DNA from: Dactylosporangium vinaceum | GTDB lineage: Bacteria; Actinomycetota; Actinomycetes; Mycobacteriales; Micromonosporaceae | Direction: 5' to 3' | Assembly: GCF_019904175.1 (NCBI RefSeq) | Contig: NZ_CP061913.1 | Location: 6,200,001 to 6,264,000 of the forward strand | Length of the DNA: 64,000 nt | In this document: in pieces, positions 7,670-16,172 of the stretch | Numbering within the stretch: the first letter of the stretch is position 1 | How the letters are laid out: each line of letters starts with the position of its first letter | The notes under the pieces: model-generated | Seen by the model: only the letters and a program-made list of their open reading frames with translations | What the model was told of the DNA's origin: nothing | Databases searched by the model: none | Made by a program: the position numbers and the translations under genes

Positions 7670-10150
7670 ATGGACCCGGCGGCGGCGCTTCCGGCCCCGC
7701 TGAGCTCCCTGATCGGGCGGGACGCCGAGGTGCGCCTGGCCGCGCGCCGGCTGGCCCCGGGCCGCCTCGTCACGCTCGTCGGCCCGGCCGGCAGCGGCAA
7801 GACCCGGGTGGCCGTCGCGGTCGGGGCGGCCGCGCCGGGCCCGGTCCGGTTCCTCGATCTGTCGACAATGGACGATCAGGACCCGGCCGGCTTCGTCCTC
7901 GACAGCCTGGGTGTGGCCCGGCGCCCGGACCGGACGCCGTTCGAGACGCTGCTCGCGGCCCTGGACGCGACAGACGCAGCGGGGGTACCGCCGGTGCTCA
8001 TCCTCGACAACTGCGAGCACGCGGCCGCCGCGGTCGCCCGCTTCGCGGGGCACCTGCTCGACGCCCGCCCGGCCCTGCGCATCCTGGCGACGAGCCGGCA
8101 GCCGCTCGGCCTGCCCGCGGAGACGGTCCTCGGCATCCACCCCCTCGACCCGGCGAGCGCGCTGCGCCTGTTCGAGACCCGCATGTTCGAGCGCACCGGC
8201 CACCCGCTGCCACCGGCCCACCGCCCCGCCGCGGCCGCGATCTGCGCCGCCCTCGACGGCCTGCCGCTCGCGGTGGAGCTGGCCGCGGCCCGCGCCGCCC
8301 TCCTGTCGGTACCCGAGGTCAACCGCCTCCTCGCCGACCGCTTCCGCGTCCTGGCCGACGCCAAGGCCCCCGGCCCCGCGCATCACCGCACCCTGCGGGC
8401 CGCCCTCGACTGGAGCTACCAGCTGCTCTCCCCCGACAAGCAGGCCCTCCTGCGCCAGCTCGCCGTCTTCCAGGGCGGCTGGGACCCCGCCGCCGTGGCG
8501 ACGCTGCCCGCCTACCGCCCCGGCCTCCTGCAGGCCCTGGCCGAACGCTCCCTCCTGACCACCCCCGAACCCCCACTCCCACCACCGGACCGCGCCGCCG
8601 CACCCCACCCGCGCCCGGCCGACCCACCACCGCCCGCCTCCGGACCCACGCCACCGTCCGGCCCGGCGCCAATCACCCCGCAACGCCCGCCGTCGACCGG
8701 CTCCGCAGCGCACGACTCGGACCGCACGCCGCCGTCCGGCTCGCCAGTAGCCGACTCAGCGGCGGGCGGCGCGAGCAGCGCGGGCGGCGCAGGCGGGGCG
8801 GGCACGGGCAGTTCGGGCGGGGCGGGTCCGCAGCGTTCGGCTGAGGCGGCGCTTGGCGGCCTGTCGCAGCGGCCAGGTCCGGTGGGCGGAGGGCAGTCCG
8901 GGGCTGCGCGGGGGCGGATGTTGCAGACGATCAGCGCGTACGCCGCCGCCCGCCTCGCCGAGCACCCCGACGAGGCGGCCGCCGCGCACCGGGCCCATGC
9001 TGCGTTCCACCTCGACCTGGCCGAGCGGGCGGCGGCCGGCATCCGCGGCCCGGACCAGCGCGCCTGGCTGCGGACCCTGGCCGTGGAGCAGGACAATCTT
9101 CGCGCCGCCCTGGTCCGCCTGGCCGCCGAGCCGGGGCCCGCGCTCGACACCGACCTGCGCCTGGCCGCCGCGATGGCCCCGTTCCAGCACTTCACCGGCG
9201 GATACTCCCAGGGCCGCCGCTGGCTCACCGACGCACTTGCCCGCCGCCCGGACGCCCCGGCCCCGGCCCGGGTCGCCGCGCTCGGCGCCGCGGCCACGCT
9301 CGCGATGCTGGCCTGCGACTACCCGGCCGCGGCCGCCCTGGCCCACCGCGCGCTCCCCCTCACCTCCGGCGACGATCCGGCCCAGCGCGGCCCGCTGCTC
9401 ACCCTCCTGGGCAGCGTCGAGCGGGAACGGGCCCGCTACGAGACGTCCCGCGCCCATCTGGACGAGGCCCGGCAGCTGTACCGCAAGGCCGCCGACGCCT
9501 GGGGTGAGGGCCGCGCGACCCAGCTGGCCGGGGCCACGGCCTGGCTGTCCGGCGACCTGGACGCGGCCGCGGAGCTCCTCGCCGCGAGCCTCACCGCATT
9601 CCGTGACCTGGCCGACGCCGAATCCGCCGCCTCCTGCCTCACCCACCTGGGCGCCGTGGCCCACTACCGGGGCGACGGGCGCACCGCCCGTCGCCACCTC
9701 GACGACGCCCTGGCCGGCTTCACGGAGCTCGGGTTCCCGGAGGGCGTCGCGTGGGCTCAGGACCTGCTGGCCCGCGTCGAGCTGGCCGACGACCGCCTCC
9801 CCGCGGCCGCCGAGCGCCTCCGGGCGAGCCTGACGATCCACCGCCGGGTCGGCGACCGCTGGCGCACCGCGAGCGTCCTGGAGGCCCTGGCCGAGTGCCG
9901 CCGCCGGGCCGACGACCCCGCCCACGCCACCGCCCTGCTGGCCGCCGCCGACGCCCTCCGCCACGAGATCTCCGCACCGACCCCGGCCTGCGAGCAGCCG
10001 GCCCGGGCGGCCACCGAGGCCGCTCTCCGCGCGGCCCTGCCGCCGGCCGACTACGCCCGCGCGTACCGCTTCGGCGCCCGGACCGCCCTCGACGACCTCC
10101 TCCCCCTGAGCACCACCCCGCCCCGCACCTCCGCACCGGCATCTGCGTAG
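7670..10150 (+). CDS. STAND/NB-ARC ATPase regulator with TPR repeats
   Basis: 826 residues, starting MDPAAALPAPLSSLIGRD. The NTPase has Walker A VGPAGSGKT (about 36-44), Walker B LILDNCE (about 110), sensor ATSRQPLG, and GLPLAVELAAARA of the AfsR-like ATPase family. The C-terminal half is helical TPR-like repeats. There is no BTAD or LuxR DNA-binding domain, so it is probably a signalling ATPase, not a direct regulator. About residues 298-418 are a Pro/Ala/Ser/Gly-rich disordered insert that splits the normally continuous join between ERSLLTT and RMLQTISAYAAARLAEHP. The ATG at 7670 is preferred over one at 7613, which would overlap the divergent gene. Confidence 0.8.
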   Translation: MDPAAALPAPLSSLIGRDAEVRLAARRLAPGRLVTLVGPAGSGKTRVAVAVGAAAPGPVRFLDLSTMDDQDPAGFVLDSLGVARRPDRTPFETLLAALDATDAAGVPPVLILDNCEHAAAAVARFAGHLLDARPALRILATSRQPLGLPAETVLGIHPLDPASALRLFETRMFERTGHPLPPAHRPAAAAICAALDGLPLAVELAAARAALLSVPEVNRLLADRFRVLADAKAPGPAHHRTLRAALDWSYQLLSPDKQALLRQLAVFQGGWDPAAVATLPAYRPGLLQALAERSLLTTPEPPLPPPDRAAAPHPRPADPPPPASGPTPPSGPAPITPQRPPSTGSAAHDSDRTPPSGSPVADSAAGGASSAGGAGGAGTGSSGGAGPQRSAEAALGGLSQRPGPVGGGQSGAARGRMLQTISAYAAARLAEHPDEAAAAHRAHAAFHLDLAERAAAGIRGPDQRAWLRTLAVEQDNLRAALVRLAAEPGPALDTDLRLAAAMAPFQHFTGGYSQGRRWLTDALARRPDAPAPARVAALGAAATLAMLACDYPAAAALAHRALPLTSGDDPAQRGPLLTLLGSVERERARYETSRAHLDEARQLYRKAADAWGEGRATQLAGATAWLSGDLDAAAELLAASLTAFRDLADAESAASCLTHLGAVAHYRGDGRTARRHLDDALAGFTELGFPEGVAWAQDLLARVELADDRLPAAAERLRASLTIHRRVGDRWRTASVLEALAECRRRADDPAHATALLAAADALRHEISAPTPACEQPARAATEAALRAALPPADYARAYRFGARTALDDLLPLSTTPPRTSAPASA

Positions 10151-10191
10151 TTCCGCCGCCGCGAACCACGCCGCCCGCCGAGACTCAAACG

Positions 10192-12267
10192 GTGACCACG
10201 ATCGGCTCCGCCCCCGTCCCCCCGGACCCGCCCCTGGTCCGCACCACCCCACCACCAGCTCCAGCCCCGCCCGGCCCGGCCGCACCGACCGCACCCGCGG
10301 CACCGTCGGCACCGGCCGCTCCGGGCGCGGCTCTGACCCCGTCGACCCCGCCCCTCCTGCCACCCGACGGCCCGCTTCCGGGCGCCCCGACCTCGGCCGC
10401 CACCCTCCAGCAGGTCCTCACCACCCTCCTGACCCGGGCCGAGACAGCCATGGACCGGGCCCTGCTCCAGATCCTGTCCCGCCTCCCCCAGCCTGCAACC
10501 CCGCCGCCGCCCGCCACCCCACACCCGGCGACGCCGCCAGCCACAACCCCGCAACCACCCACCGCACCGAACGCCCCGACAGCACCGGCGACGCCGCCGG
10601 GCCCAACCCCGCAACCACCCGCCGCACCGGGTCAACCCACCGCACCGAACGCGCCGGCAGCGCCCGCCCGGCCCACGCCACCGGCTCAACCCTCTGCACC
10701 GCCGGCGCCGGCTCAACCCTCTGCACCGCCGGCGCCGGGACAGCCCGCCGCACCGCCGGCGTCGGGCCAGCCGCCACCGCCGCCCGCTCAAGGGCCCGCT
10801 CAGCCCCCGAGGTCATCACCGCAGAGTCCGCCGCCGCCGACCCCCGGCCCGGCGGACACCCCAGCGGACACCCGCCCGTCCCCGCCGCCCGTGCCCCAGG
10901 CCACCGGCCGCCCGGGTCCGCCGCCTTGGTTCACCGATCCCGGCACCGGCCGGCTGCCGCCCCCGACCGGTCCTGATCCGGGCCGCGCCGGCCGGCCGGT
11001 GGCGCTCGTCGGGCCGAACACCGGGCGCCTCGACCTGCCGGCCGCCCTCCTCGAGCCCGCAACCGGCGTCGACCCGCCGGGCCGGGCCGCCGTCCGGGGC
11101 TGGGAGGCGGTCACCGGCCTCGCCGCACCCGCGCAGCGGCACGCGATCGACGATCTCCGGGTGCTGCTGCCCGCGGATGCGGCGGTGCGCCGGGAGGTCG
11201 TGCGTGAGGCGGTGACCTGGCTGGCCGCCAACCTCGGGGACCCGCGCCTGGTCGCGGCCCGGTGCGCCGAGCTCGGGCCGGCCGCCGCCGCGCTCGGGGT
11301 GCCGCCGCAGCGCCTCGAGGCCCTGGCCATCCTGCTCGTCGACGCGCTGCGGGCCAATCCGCCCGCGCCGCCGCTGCGGGCCGACGAGGAGGCCGCCCTG
11401 CGCGACGCCGGGCGGCTGATCGCCCGGTGGGCCGAGGCCGGCGTCGACGCGGCCGGGCACGAGCCGGTCCACTGGAGCGCGACGGTCACCGCGCACGACC
11501 GGCGGCGGGCGGACATGGCCGTGCTGACGCTGCGGACCTACCTGCCCTACCCGTGCCCGCCGGGCCTGCGGGCCGTCGCCGGTATCGCCGCGCTCCCGGG
11601 CCGTGCCCGCGAGTGCTGGGTCGGCAACCGGCCCGCGGTCGACGGCGTGGTCGAGGTGCACGTCGCGCTGCACCGCGACGATCCGGTGGGGGCCGAGCTC
11701 GTCGAGCGGACAAGGGTCGGTGACCGCATTGACCTGTACCGGCCGACCGGCTCCCCGGTGCCGCTCGACGACGACGCCCCGCTGCTGCTGATCGCCGACC
11801 GGGACGCCGTCGGCCCGATCCGCGCCGCCCTCACCGCCCTCCGCGCCGCCCGGACCGCCACCGCCGGGCCCGCCACCACGCCCCCGGACGCCGCGGGGCC
11901 CGGCACAGCACGGCCCGGCCGCGCGGAGCCCACCACCGCCCGGCCCGGCAGCGCGCAGGCGAGCGCGGCGACCGGTCCGGGGCATCGAGCGGCGGGCTCA
12001 GGCCGGGACGGCTCCGGCGCGGACCGGCGGGCGCCCGACGTGACGGTGTTCTGGCCCGCACCGGTCGAGCGGGACGTGTACCGGCTGGCCGACCTGGCTC
12101 CGGAGGGCACGGTCGTGATCCGGGACCGGTTCGCCGACGACGGGCGCGACTGGTCGGGGCATGCGGTGTTCGTGGCCGGCACCACGGCCGCGAACACCGC
12201 CGTGACCGCTCGGCTCCGAGCCGCCGGAGTGGCGCCGGAGCGCCTGGTCGTCGCCGGCATCGGCTGA
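10192..12267 (+). CDS. Flavohaemoglobin-like fusion with degenerate cofactor motifs
   Basis: 691 residues from a GTG. Residues 1-250 are a Pro/Ala-rich disordered region. About 300-400 resemble the globin part of flavohaemoglobins (WLAANLGDPRLV, then LGVPPQRLEALAILLVDALRA), but the segment that normally carries the proximal haem His reads GPAAAALGV. About 426-690 follow the ferredoxin-reductase pattern (WSATVTAHDRR, then AVLTLRTYLPYPCPPG), but the FAD motif RxYS reads ECWVG, and the GGTGLAP nucleotide loop reads DRDAVGP. It therefore looks like a non-catalytic relative. Fold assignment is by motif spacing only. It follows the STAND ATPase by 41 bp on the same strand and may be co-transcribed. 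Confidence 0.6.
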   Translation: MTTIGSAPVPPDPPLVRTTPPPAPAPPGPAAPTAPAAPSAPAAPGAALTPSTPPLLPPDGPLPGAPTSAATLQQVLTTLLTRAETAMDRALLQILSRLPQPATPPPPATPHPATPPATTPQPPTAPNAPTAPATPPGPTPQPPAAPGQPTAPNAPAAPARPTPPAQPSAPPAPAQPSAPPAPGQPAAPPASGQPPPPPAQGPAQPPRSSPQSPPPPTPGPADTPADTRPSPPPVPQATGRPGPPPWFTDPGTGRLPPPTGPDPGRAGRPVALVGPNTGRLDLPAALLEPATGVDPPGRAAVRGWEAVTGLAAPAQRHAIDDLRVLLPADAAVRREVVREAVTWLAANLGDPRLVAARCAELGPAAAALGVPPQRLEALAILLVDALRANPPAPPLRADEEAALRDAGRLIARWAEAGVDAAGHEPVHWSATVTAHDRRRADMAVLTLRTYLPYPCPPGLRAVAGIAALPGRARECWVGNRPAVDGVVEVHVALHRDDPVGAELVERTRVGDRIDLYRPTGSPVPLDDDAPLLLIADRDAVGPIRAALTALRAARTATAGPATTPPDAAGPGTARPGRAEPTTARPGSAQASAATGPGHRAAGSGRDGSGADRRAPDVTVFWPAPVERDVYRLADLAPEGTVVIRDRFADDGRDWSGHAVFVAGTTAANTAVTARLRAAGVAPERLVVAGIG

Positions 12268-12453
12268 CACCTTAACGCTACGCAATGTGATCGCCATGTC
12301 ACTCAAGCGGGTGAAATCCGGACGGCCGGCCCGGGGCGGCTGAGCGCCGCCATATCGCATCGCCGGGCCCCGCGGGGAGATTCGCCGGGATTGCGGACGA
12401 ACGGTCGGCGGCTGCTTACTTTCAGGCCATCTGCCCGACTTCGTGGAGGTGAG

Positions 12454-12933
12454 ATGGGATTCCGGAAGGGTGTCGCCGTAACGCTCGTCGCGGGTGCGGT
12501 CGCGGCGGGCGCGGCGATTCAGGCCGGGCCCGCGTTCGGGGCCGAGAGCGGCATGGTGCGCGGGGTCGTGGCCCTGACCAACACCATGCGGGCGCGGTCC
12601 GGGTGCGGGCCGGTGTCGTCAAGTCCGCGGCTCAGCTGGGCCGCCTGGCAGCACTCGCGGGACATGGCCGGGCGCGGCTACTTCTCGCACGGGTCGCCCG
12701 GGGGCGGCTCACCCGGCAGCCGGGTCCGGGCGGCCGGATACAGCTGGTCCGCCTACGGCGAGAACATCGCCTGGGGCCAGCGGGACGCGCGGGCCGTCAT
12801 GAACGCGTGGATGAACAGCCCGGGACACCGGGCCAACATCCTCAACTGCCGGTTCCGCAATGTGGGTGTGGCCGTCGCGTACGACTACCGCGGCGTGCCC
12901 TACTGGACCCAGGACTTCGCGAGCCCCTGGTAG
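12454..12933 (+). CDS. Secreted CAP-domain (SCP/PR-1) protein
   Basis: 159 residues. GGAGGTGAG just before the ATG at 12454 is a strong ribosome-binding site and sets the start. A Sec signal peptide (FRKGVAVTLVAGAVAAGAAIQ, probable cleavage after AFGA) is followed by one CAP domain with the usual landmarks: HSRDMAGRGYFSH, GENIAWG, MNSPGHRANIL and YWTQDF. Bacterial CAP proteins are extracellular, and their activity is mostly unknown. A 13-bp-stem hairpin follows the stop. Confidence 0.9.
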   Translation: MGFRKGVAVTLVAGAVAAGAAIQAGPAFGAESGMVRGVVALTNTMRARSGCGPVSSSPRLSWAAWQHSRDMAGRGYFSHGSPGGGSPGSRVRAAGYSWSAYGENIAWGQRDARAVMNAWMNSPGHRANILNCRFRNVGVAVAYDYRGVPYWTQDFASPW

Positions 12934-13666
12934 TCCGGCCAGCCCGGCTCCGCCGGCCCGCCGCTGCGCGCGGGCTACCCCGGAGCCGGGCTGCGGCATG
13001 AATTTCGTATGAGTCCGCAGGTGTCAACGACCCCCGCCAGGGAAGAGCCTGCCCGGGACACGCGCCAGCCGAGCCGGACGCTCCCACCCTGACAACTCGC
13101 AGTAGTTGTTTGAACACTCCATGCCGTAACGCTGCCGCACCGCGTTCGCGACGGCCGCCGTCGACACCGGCCGCGACAGCCGGTTGCCGCGGCCGGTACG
13201 CTGCGCGATCCGCCCGGGAAACGACGCCGGAAAACAGCGCTCGGCGAACTCGCCGGGGATTTGTGCGGCACTTCTTTTTCCGGGGACCGCGGCGACGGGC
13301 GTTGGCACCGGCAGTACCAGAGAAAACGCTTGCGAAAATCACCGGCAAACACCGATCAACATCGATTCTGTACCGTCGCGGCTGTCGAATTCCGCCCCGC
13401 GGAGCACGATCTGGCGCCGGCGCGGCCGAGCGCCGTGAACCGGCGGGCATCCAGCGGGTTCCCATCCAGAGTTCACCGCCCGTTGTCCTCGAACCCTGGA
13501 CAGGACGGCCGGATGACCGCCTAATTGAATGCACCTCGCCCGGCACCCGCCCGCCGGCCGGGCCCGCCGCAACACCCCACCGCCTCGCACCGCGCACCTG
13601 AACGATCACTTTTCTCATGCGTAATACCACTCTGGGTAGCACGCACCCTTCTTCCGGGAGGCCGCC
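12934..13666. other. Gene-free 733 bp with a terminator hairpin
   Basis: Apart from the hairpin at 12940-12993 I see no gene: open frames on both strands lack ribosome-binding sites and family motifs. The stretch 13100-13420 is somewhat less GC-rich and may be decayed coding DNA or a long 5' region of the ligase gene. Confidence 0.45.
12940..12993 (+). terminator. Terminator-like hairpin after the CAP gene
   Basis: CAGCCCGGCTCCG at 12940-12952 pairs perfectly with 12981-12993 (13 bp), starting 7 bp after the stop codon; the loop is itself GC-rich. It lacks a U-tract, as is common in actinobacteria. Confidence 0.6.
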
Positions 13667-14971
13667 GTGAACGACACGACACCCGCCATCCTCCTCACCG
13701 AAGCCACCGCCTCCGCCTATGTCGCCGCCGCCGGATTCCGGGTCGGGCCGGTCGGGCGGGTCGGGGTGGAGCTGGAGTACTGCGTGCGCGATCCGCGGCG
13801 GCCCTCGCATCGCCCCGCGCCGGCCGAGCTGCTCGGGCTCCTGGCGCACCTGGGCAGCCCGCTTCCGGGCGGCAGCGTGGTCACCGTCGAGCCGGGCGGG
13901 CAGCTGGAGCTGTCCAGCTCGGTCGGCGCCTGCCTGTCGGACTGCACGAACGCGCTCACCGCCGACCTGGCGCTGGTGCGCGTGGTCCTCGCGGAGCACG
14001 GGCTGTACCTGGACGGGACGGGCCTGGACATGGCGCGGCGGCCGCGGCTGGTGACGGATCACCCGCGCTACGTGGCCCTGGCCGAGTACCACGACCGGTC
14101 GGGCGCGCGCGGGCGCACGGTCATGACGAACTCGGCGTCGATCCAGGTGTGCCTCGACGCCGGCACCGACGGTGCCGAGGCCGACGACTGGTCGCACTTC
14201 ACCCGCCGCTGGTGGCTGGCCGACGCGATCGGGCCGGTGATGATGGCCGCGTTCGCGAACTCGCCGCACGTCACCCGGGCCGGGCGGCGCTGGGTCTCCT
14301 ACCGCCAGGCGCTGCGCTTCGGCACGGATGCGAGCCGCACCCGCGCGCCGCGGCGCACCGGTGACCCGCGCCAGGCGTGGGCCCGCTACGCCCTCGCCGC
14401 GAAGGTCGCCATGGTCGCCCCCGCCGGCGACGACCCGGCCGCCGCCGAGCCCGGCGCCCGCTGGCACGTGCCGCACGGCCTGACGATGCGCGACTGGCTG
14501 CGCGGGCACGGCCCCCGGCCGGTGACACTGAGCGACCTGGAGCGGCACCTGGGCACCCTCGTCCCGCCGGTGCGGCCGCGCGGCTACCTGGAGCTGCGCA
14601 TGCTCGACCAGCAGGCCGGCGACGACTGGGTGGTCCCGGCGGCCGTCGTCACCGCGCTGCTCGACGACCCCGAGGGCGCCGCCGCCGCGGCCGCCGCCAC
14701 CGAGCACCTGCGCTCCCCGCTGCGCCGCCACCGCGACTGGCTCGGCGCCGCCCGCGACGGGCTGGCCGACCCGGCCACGGCCGCCGCCGCGCTTGCCTGC
14801 TTCACCGCCGCCCAGGCCGTCCTCGCCCGCCGCCGGGCGCCGCTGCCGATCCGTGACGCCGTCGCGAGCTTCGCCGACCGCTACGTCCTGCGGGGCCGCT
14901 GCCCGGCCGACGACGCCCCCCAGGCCCCACAGCGCCGCCCCCGCCGCGTCGGGGTCGTCTCGGCGGGCTGA
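13667..14971 (+). CDS. egtA: Glutamate-cysteine ligase (EgtA-type)
   Basis: 434 residues from a GTG with GGGAGG upstream. GVELEYCV near the N-terminus and VEPGGQLELSSS are the metal- and substrate-binding motifs of the GCS2/EgtA glutamate-cysteine ligases, which join glutamate and cysteine with ATP; in actinobacteria the product feeds ergothioneine synthesis. Other supporting segments are MTNSASIQVCLD, HGLTMRDWLRG and GYLELRMLDQQ. The usual partners egtB, egtC and egtD are not beside it, so the ergothioneine assignment rests on sequence alone. The last 25 residues are basic and Pro-rich. Confidence 0.75.
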   Translation: MNDTTPAILLTEATASAYVAAAGFRVGPVGRVGVELEYCVRDPRRPSHRPAPAELLGLLAHLGSPLPGGSVVTVEPGGQLELSSSVGACLSDCTNALTADLALVRVVLAEHGLYLDGTGLDMARRPRLVTDHPRYVALAEYHDRSGARGRTVMTNSASIQVCLDAGTDGAEADDWSHFTRRWWLADAIGPVMMAAFANSPHVTRAGRRWVSYRQALRFGTDASRTRAPRRTGDPRQAWARYALAAKVAMVAPAGDDPAAAEPGARWHVPHGLTMRDWLRGHGPRPVTLSDLERHLGTLVPPVRPRGYLELRMLDQQAGDDWVVPAAVVTALLDDPEGAAAAAAATEHLRSPLRRHRDWLGAARDGLADPATAAAALACFTAAQAVLARRRAPLPIRDAVASFADRYVLRGRCPADDAPQAPQRRPRRVGVVSAG

Positions 14972-15156
14972 CCGGTGCCGGCCCGGAGCGCCGCCCGCGC
15001 GCTCCGGGCCCGCGCGAGCGCCTCCCGCCCGCGCCGCGGCGACGCCGAGTGACGTCCCCGACCGCGCACGGTGCGACACCGGCGGGTGTCGGCGCGGCGG
15101 TGGCGCGAGGGCGGTGTGGTATCAACGGGGTGACCAGACCCCGGCTTCGAGGAGTC

Positions 15157-16101
15157 ATGTCCGTGCGCGACATCGCCGTGTTCAGTGGCAGCGCGCACCC
15201 GGCGCTCGCAGAGGAGATCTGCGCGCAGCTCGAGGTGCCGCTCCTGCCCGTCCGGGTGGATCGATTCGCCAACGACTGCCTGGAGGTGCAGCTGCAGGCC
15301 AACTGCCGCGAACGGGACGTGTTCCTGATCCAGCCGCTCGTCCCGCCCGTGCAGGAACACCTGGTCGAGCTGCTGCTCATGCTCGACGCGGCCCGCGGGG
15401 CATCGGCCGCGCGCACGACGGTGGTCATGTCGCACTACGCGTATGCGCGCTCCGACAAGAAGGACGAGCCGCGCATCTCCATCGGCGGGCGCCTCGTCGC
15501 CGACCTGCTCTCCGCCGCCGGGGCCAGCCGGGTGCTCACGCTGACGCTGCACTCGCCGCAGGTGCACGGGTTCTTCTCGGTGCCGGTGGACCACCTGCAC
15601 GCGCTGCGGGAGCTGGCCGGGCACTTCGCCGGGCACGATCTGGGCAACGCCGTGGTGGTGTCGCCCGACCTCGGCAACGCCAAGCCCGCCTCCGCCTTCG
15701 CCCGGATGCTGGGTGTACCGGTGGCCGCCGGCGCCAAGCAGCGCTTCTCCGACGACCGCGTGGTCATCAGCACCGTGATCGGCGACATCGAGGGGCGCGA
15801 CGTGATCGTGCTCGACGACGAGATCGCCCGCGGCAGCACCGTGTTCGAGCTCATCGACAAGCTCCGCGAGCGCGACGCGGCGAGCATCCGGGTCGCGTGC
15901 ACGCACGGGCTGTTCACCGGCGACGCCCTCCAGCGCCTCCAGGACCAGCCCGACGTCCTCGAGATCGTGTGCACCAACAGCGTGCCGCTGCCCAAGGACA
16001 AGTGGGTGCCGAAGCTGCGGGTGCTGTCGATCGCGCCGGCCATGGCGGAGGCGATGCGGCGGATCCACAACGGCGAGTCGGTGAGCTCCCTGTTCCACTG
16101 A
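15157..16101 (+). CDS. prs: Ribose-phosphate pyrophosphokinase (PRPP synthetase) paralogue
   Basis: 314 residues; GAGGAG 6 bp before the ATG at 15157 fixes the start. It makes PRPP from ribose 5-phosphate and ATP. The fold is clear: YARSDKKDEPRISI (ATP/metal loop), HSPQVHGFF, the KQRF catalytic flexible loop, and the PRPP loop VIVLDDEIARGSTV. That loop departs from the canonical VDDMIDTGGT, and DKKDEPR replaces RQDRK. These differences suggest a divergent paralogue alongside a housekeeping copy elsewhere (inference). It is followed closely by the BTAD regulator. Confidence 0.85.
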   Translation: MSVRDIAVFSGSAHPALAEEICAQLEVPLLPVRVDRFANDCLEVQLQANCRERDVFLIQPLVPPVQEHLVELLLMLDAARGASAARTTVVMSHYAYARSDKKDEPRISIGGRLVADLLSAAGASRVLTLTLHSPQVHGFFSVPVDHLHALRELAGHFAGHDLGNAVVVSPDLGNAKPASAFARMLGVPVAAGAKQRFSDDRVVISTVIGDIEGRDVIVLDDEIARGSTVFELIDKLRERDAASIRVACTHGLFTGDALQRLQDQPDVLEIVCTNSVPLPKDKWVPKLRVLSIAPAMAEAMRRIHNGESVSSLFH

Positions 16102-16172
16102 CGGCGCCCGCCCGGTGTCCGATGTCCGAAGTTCGGTTGTCGGCCGCGATCGTCCATGATCGGATACCGGGA

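Noticed and set aside
13024..13308. Possible small minus-strand gene after the CAP gene
   Set aside because: No ribosome-binding site, no GC3 bias and no recognisable motif.
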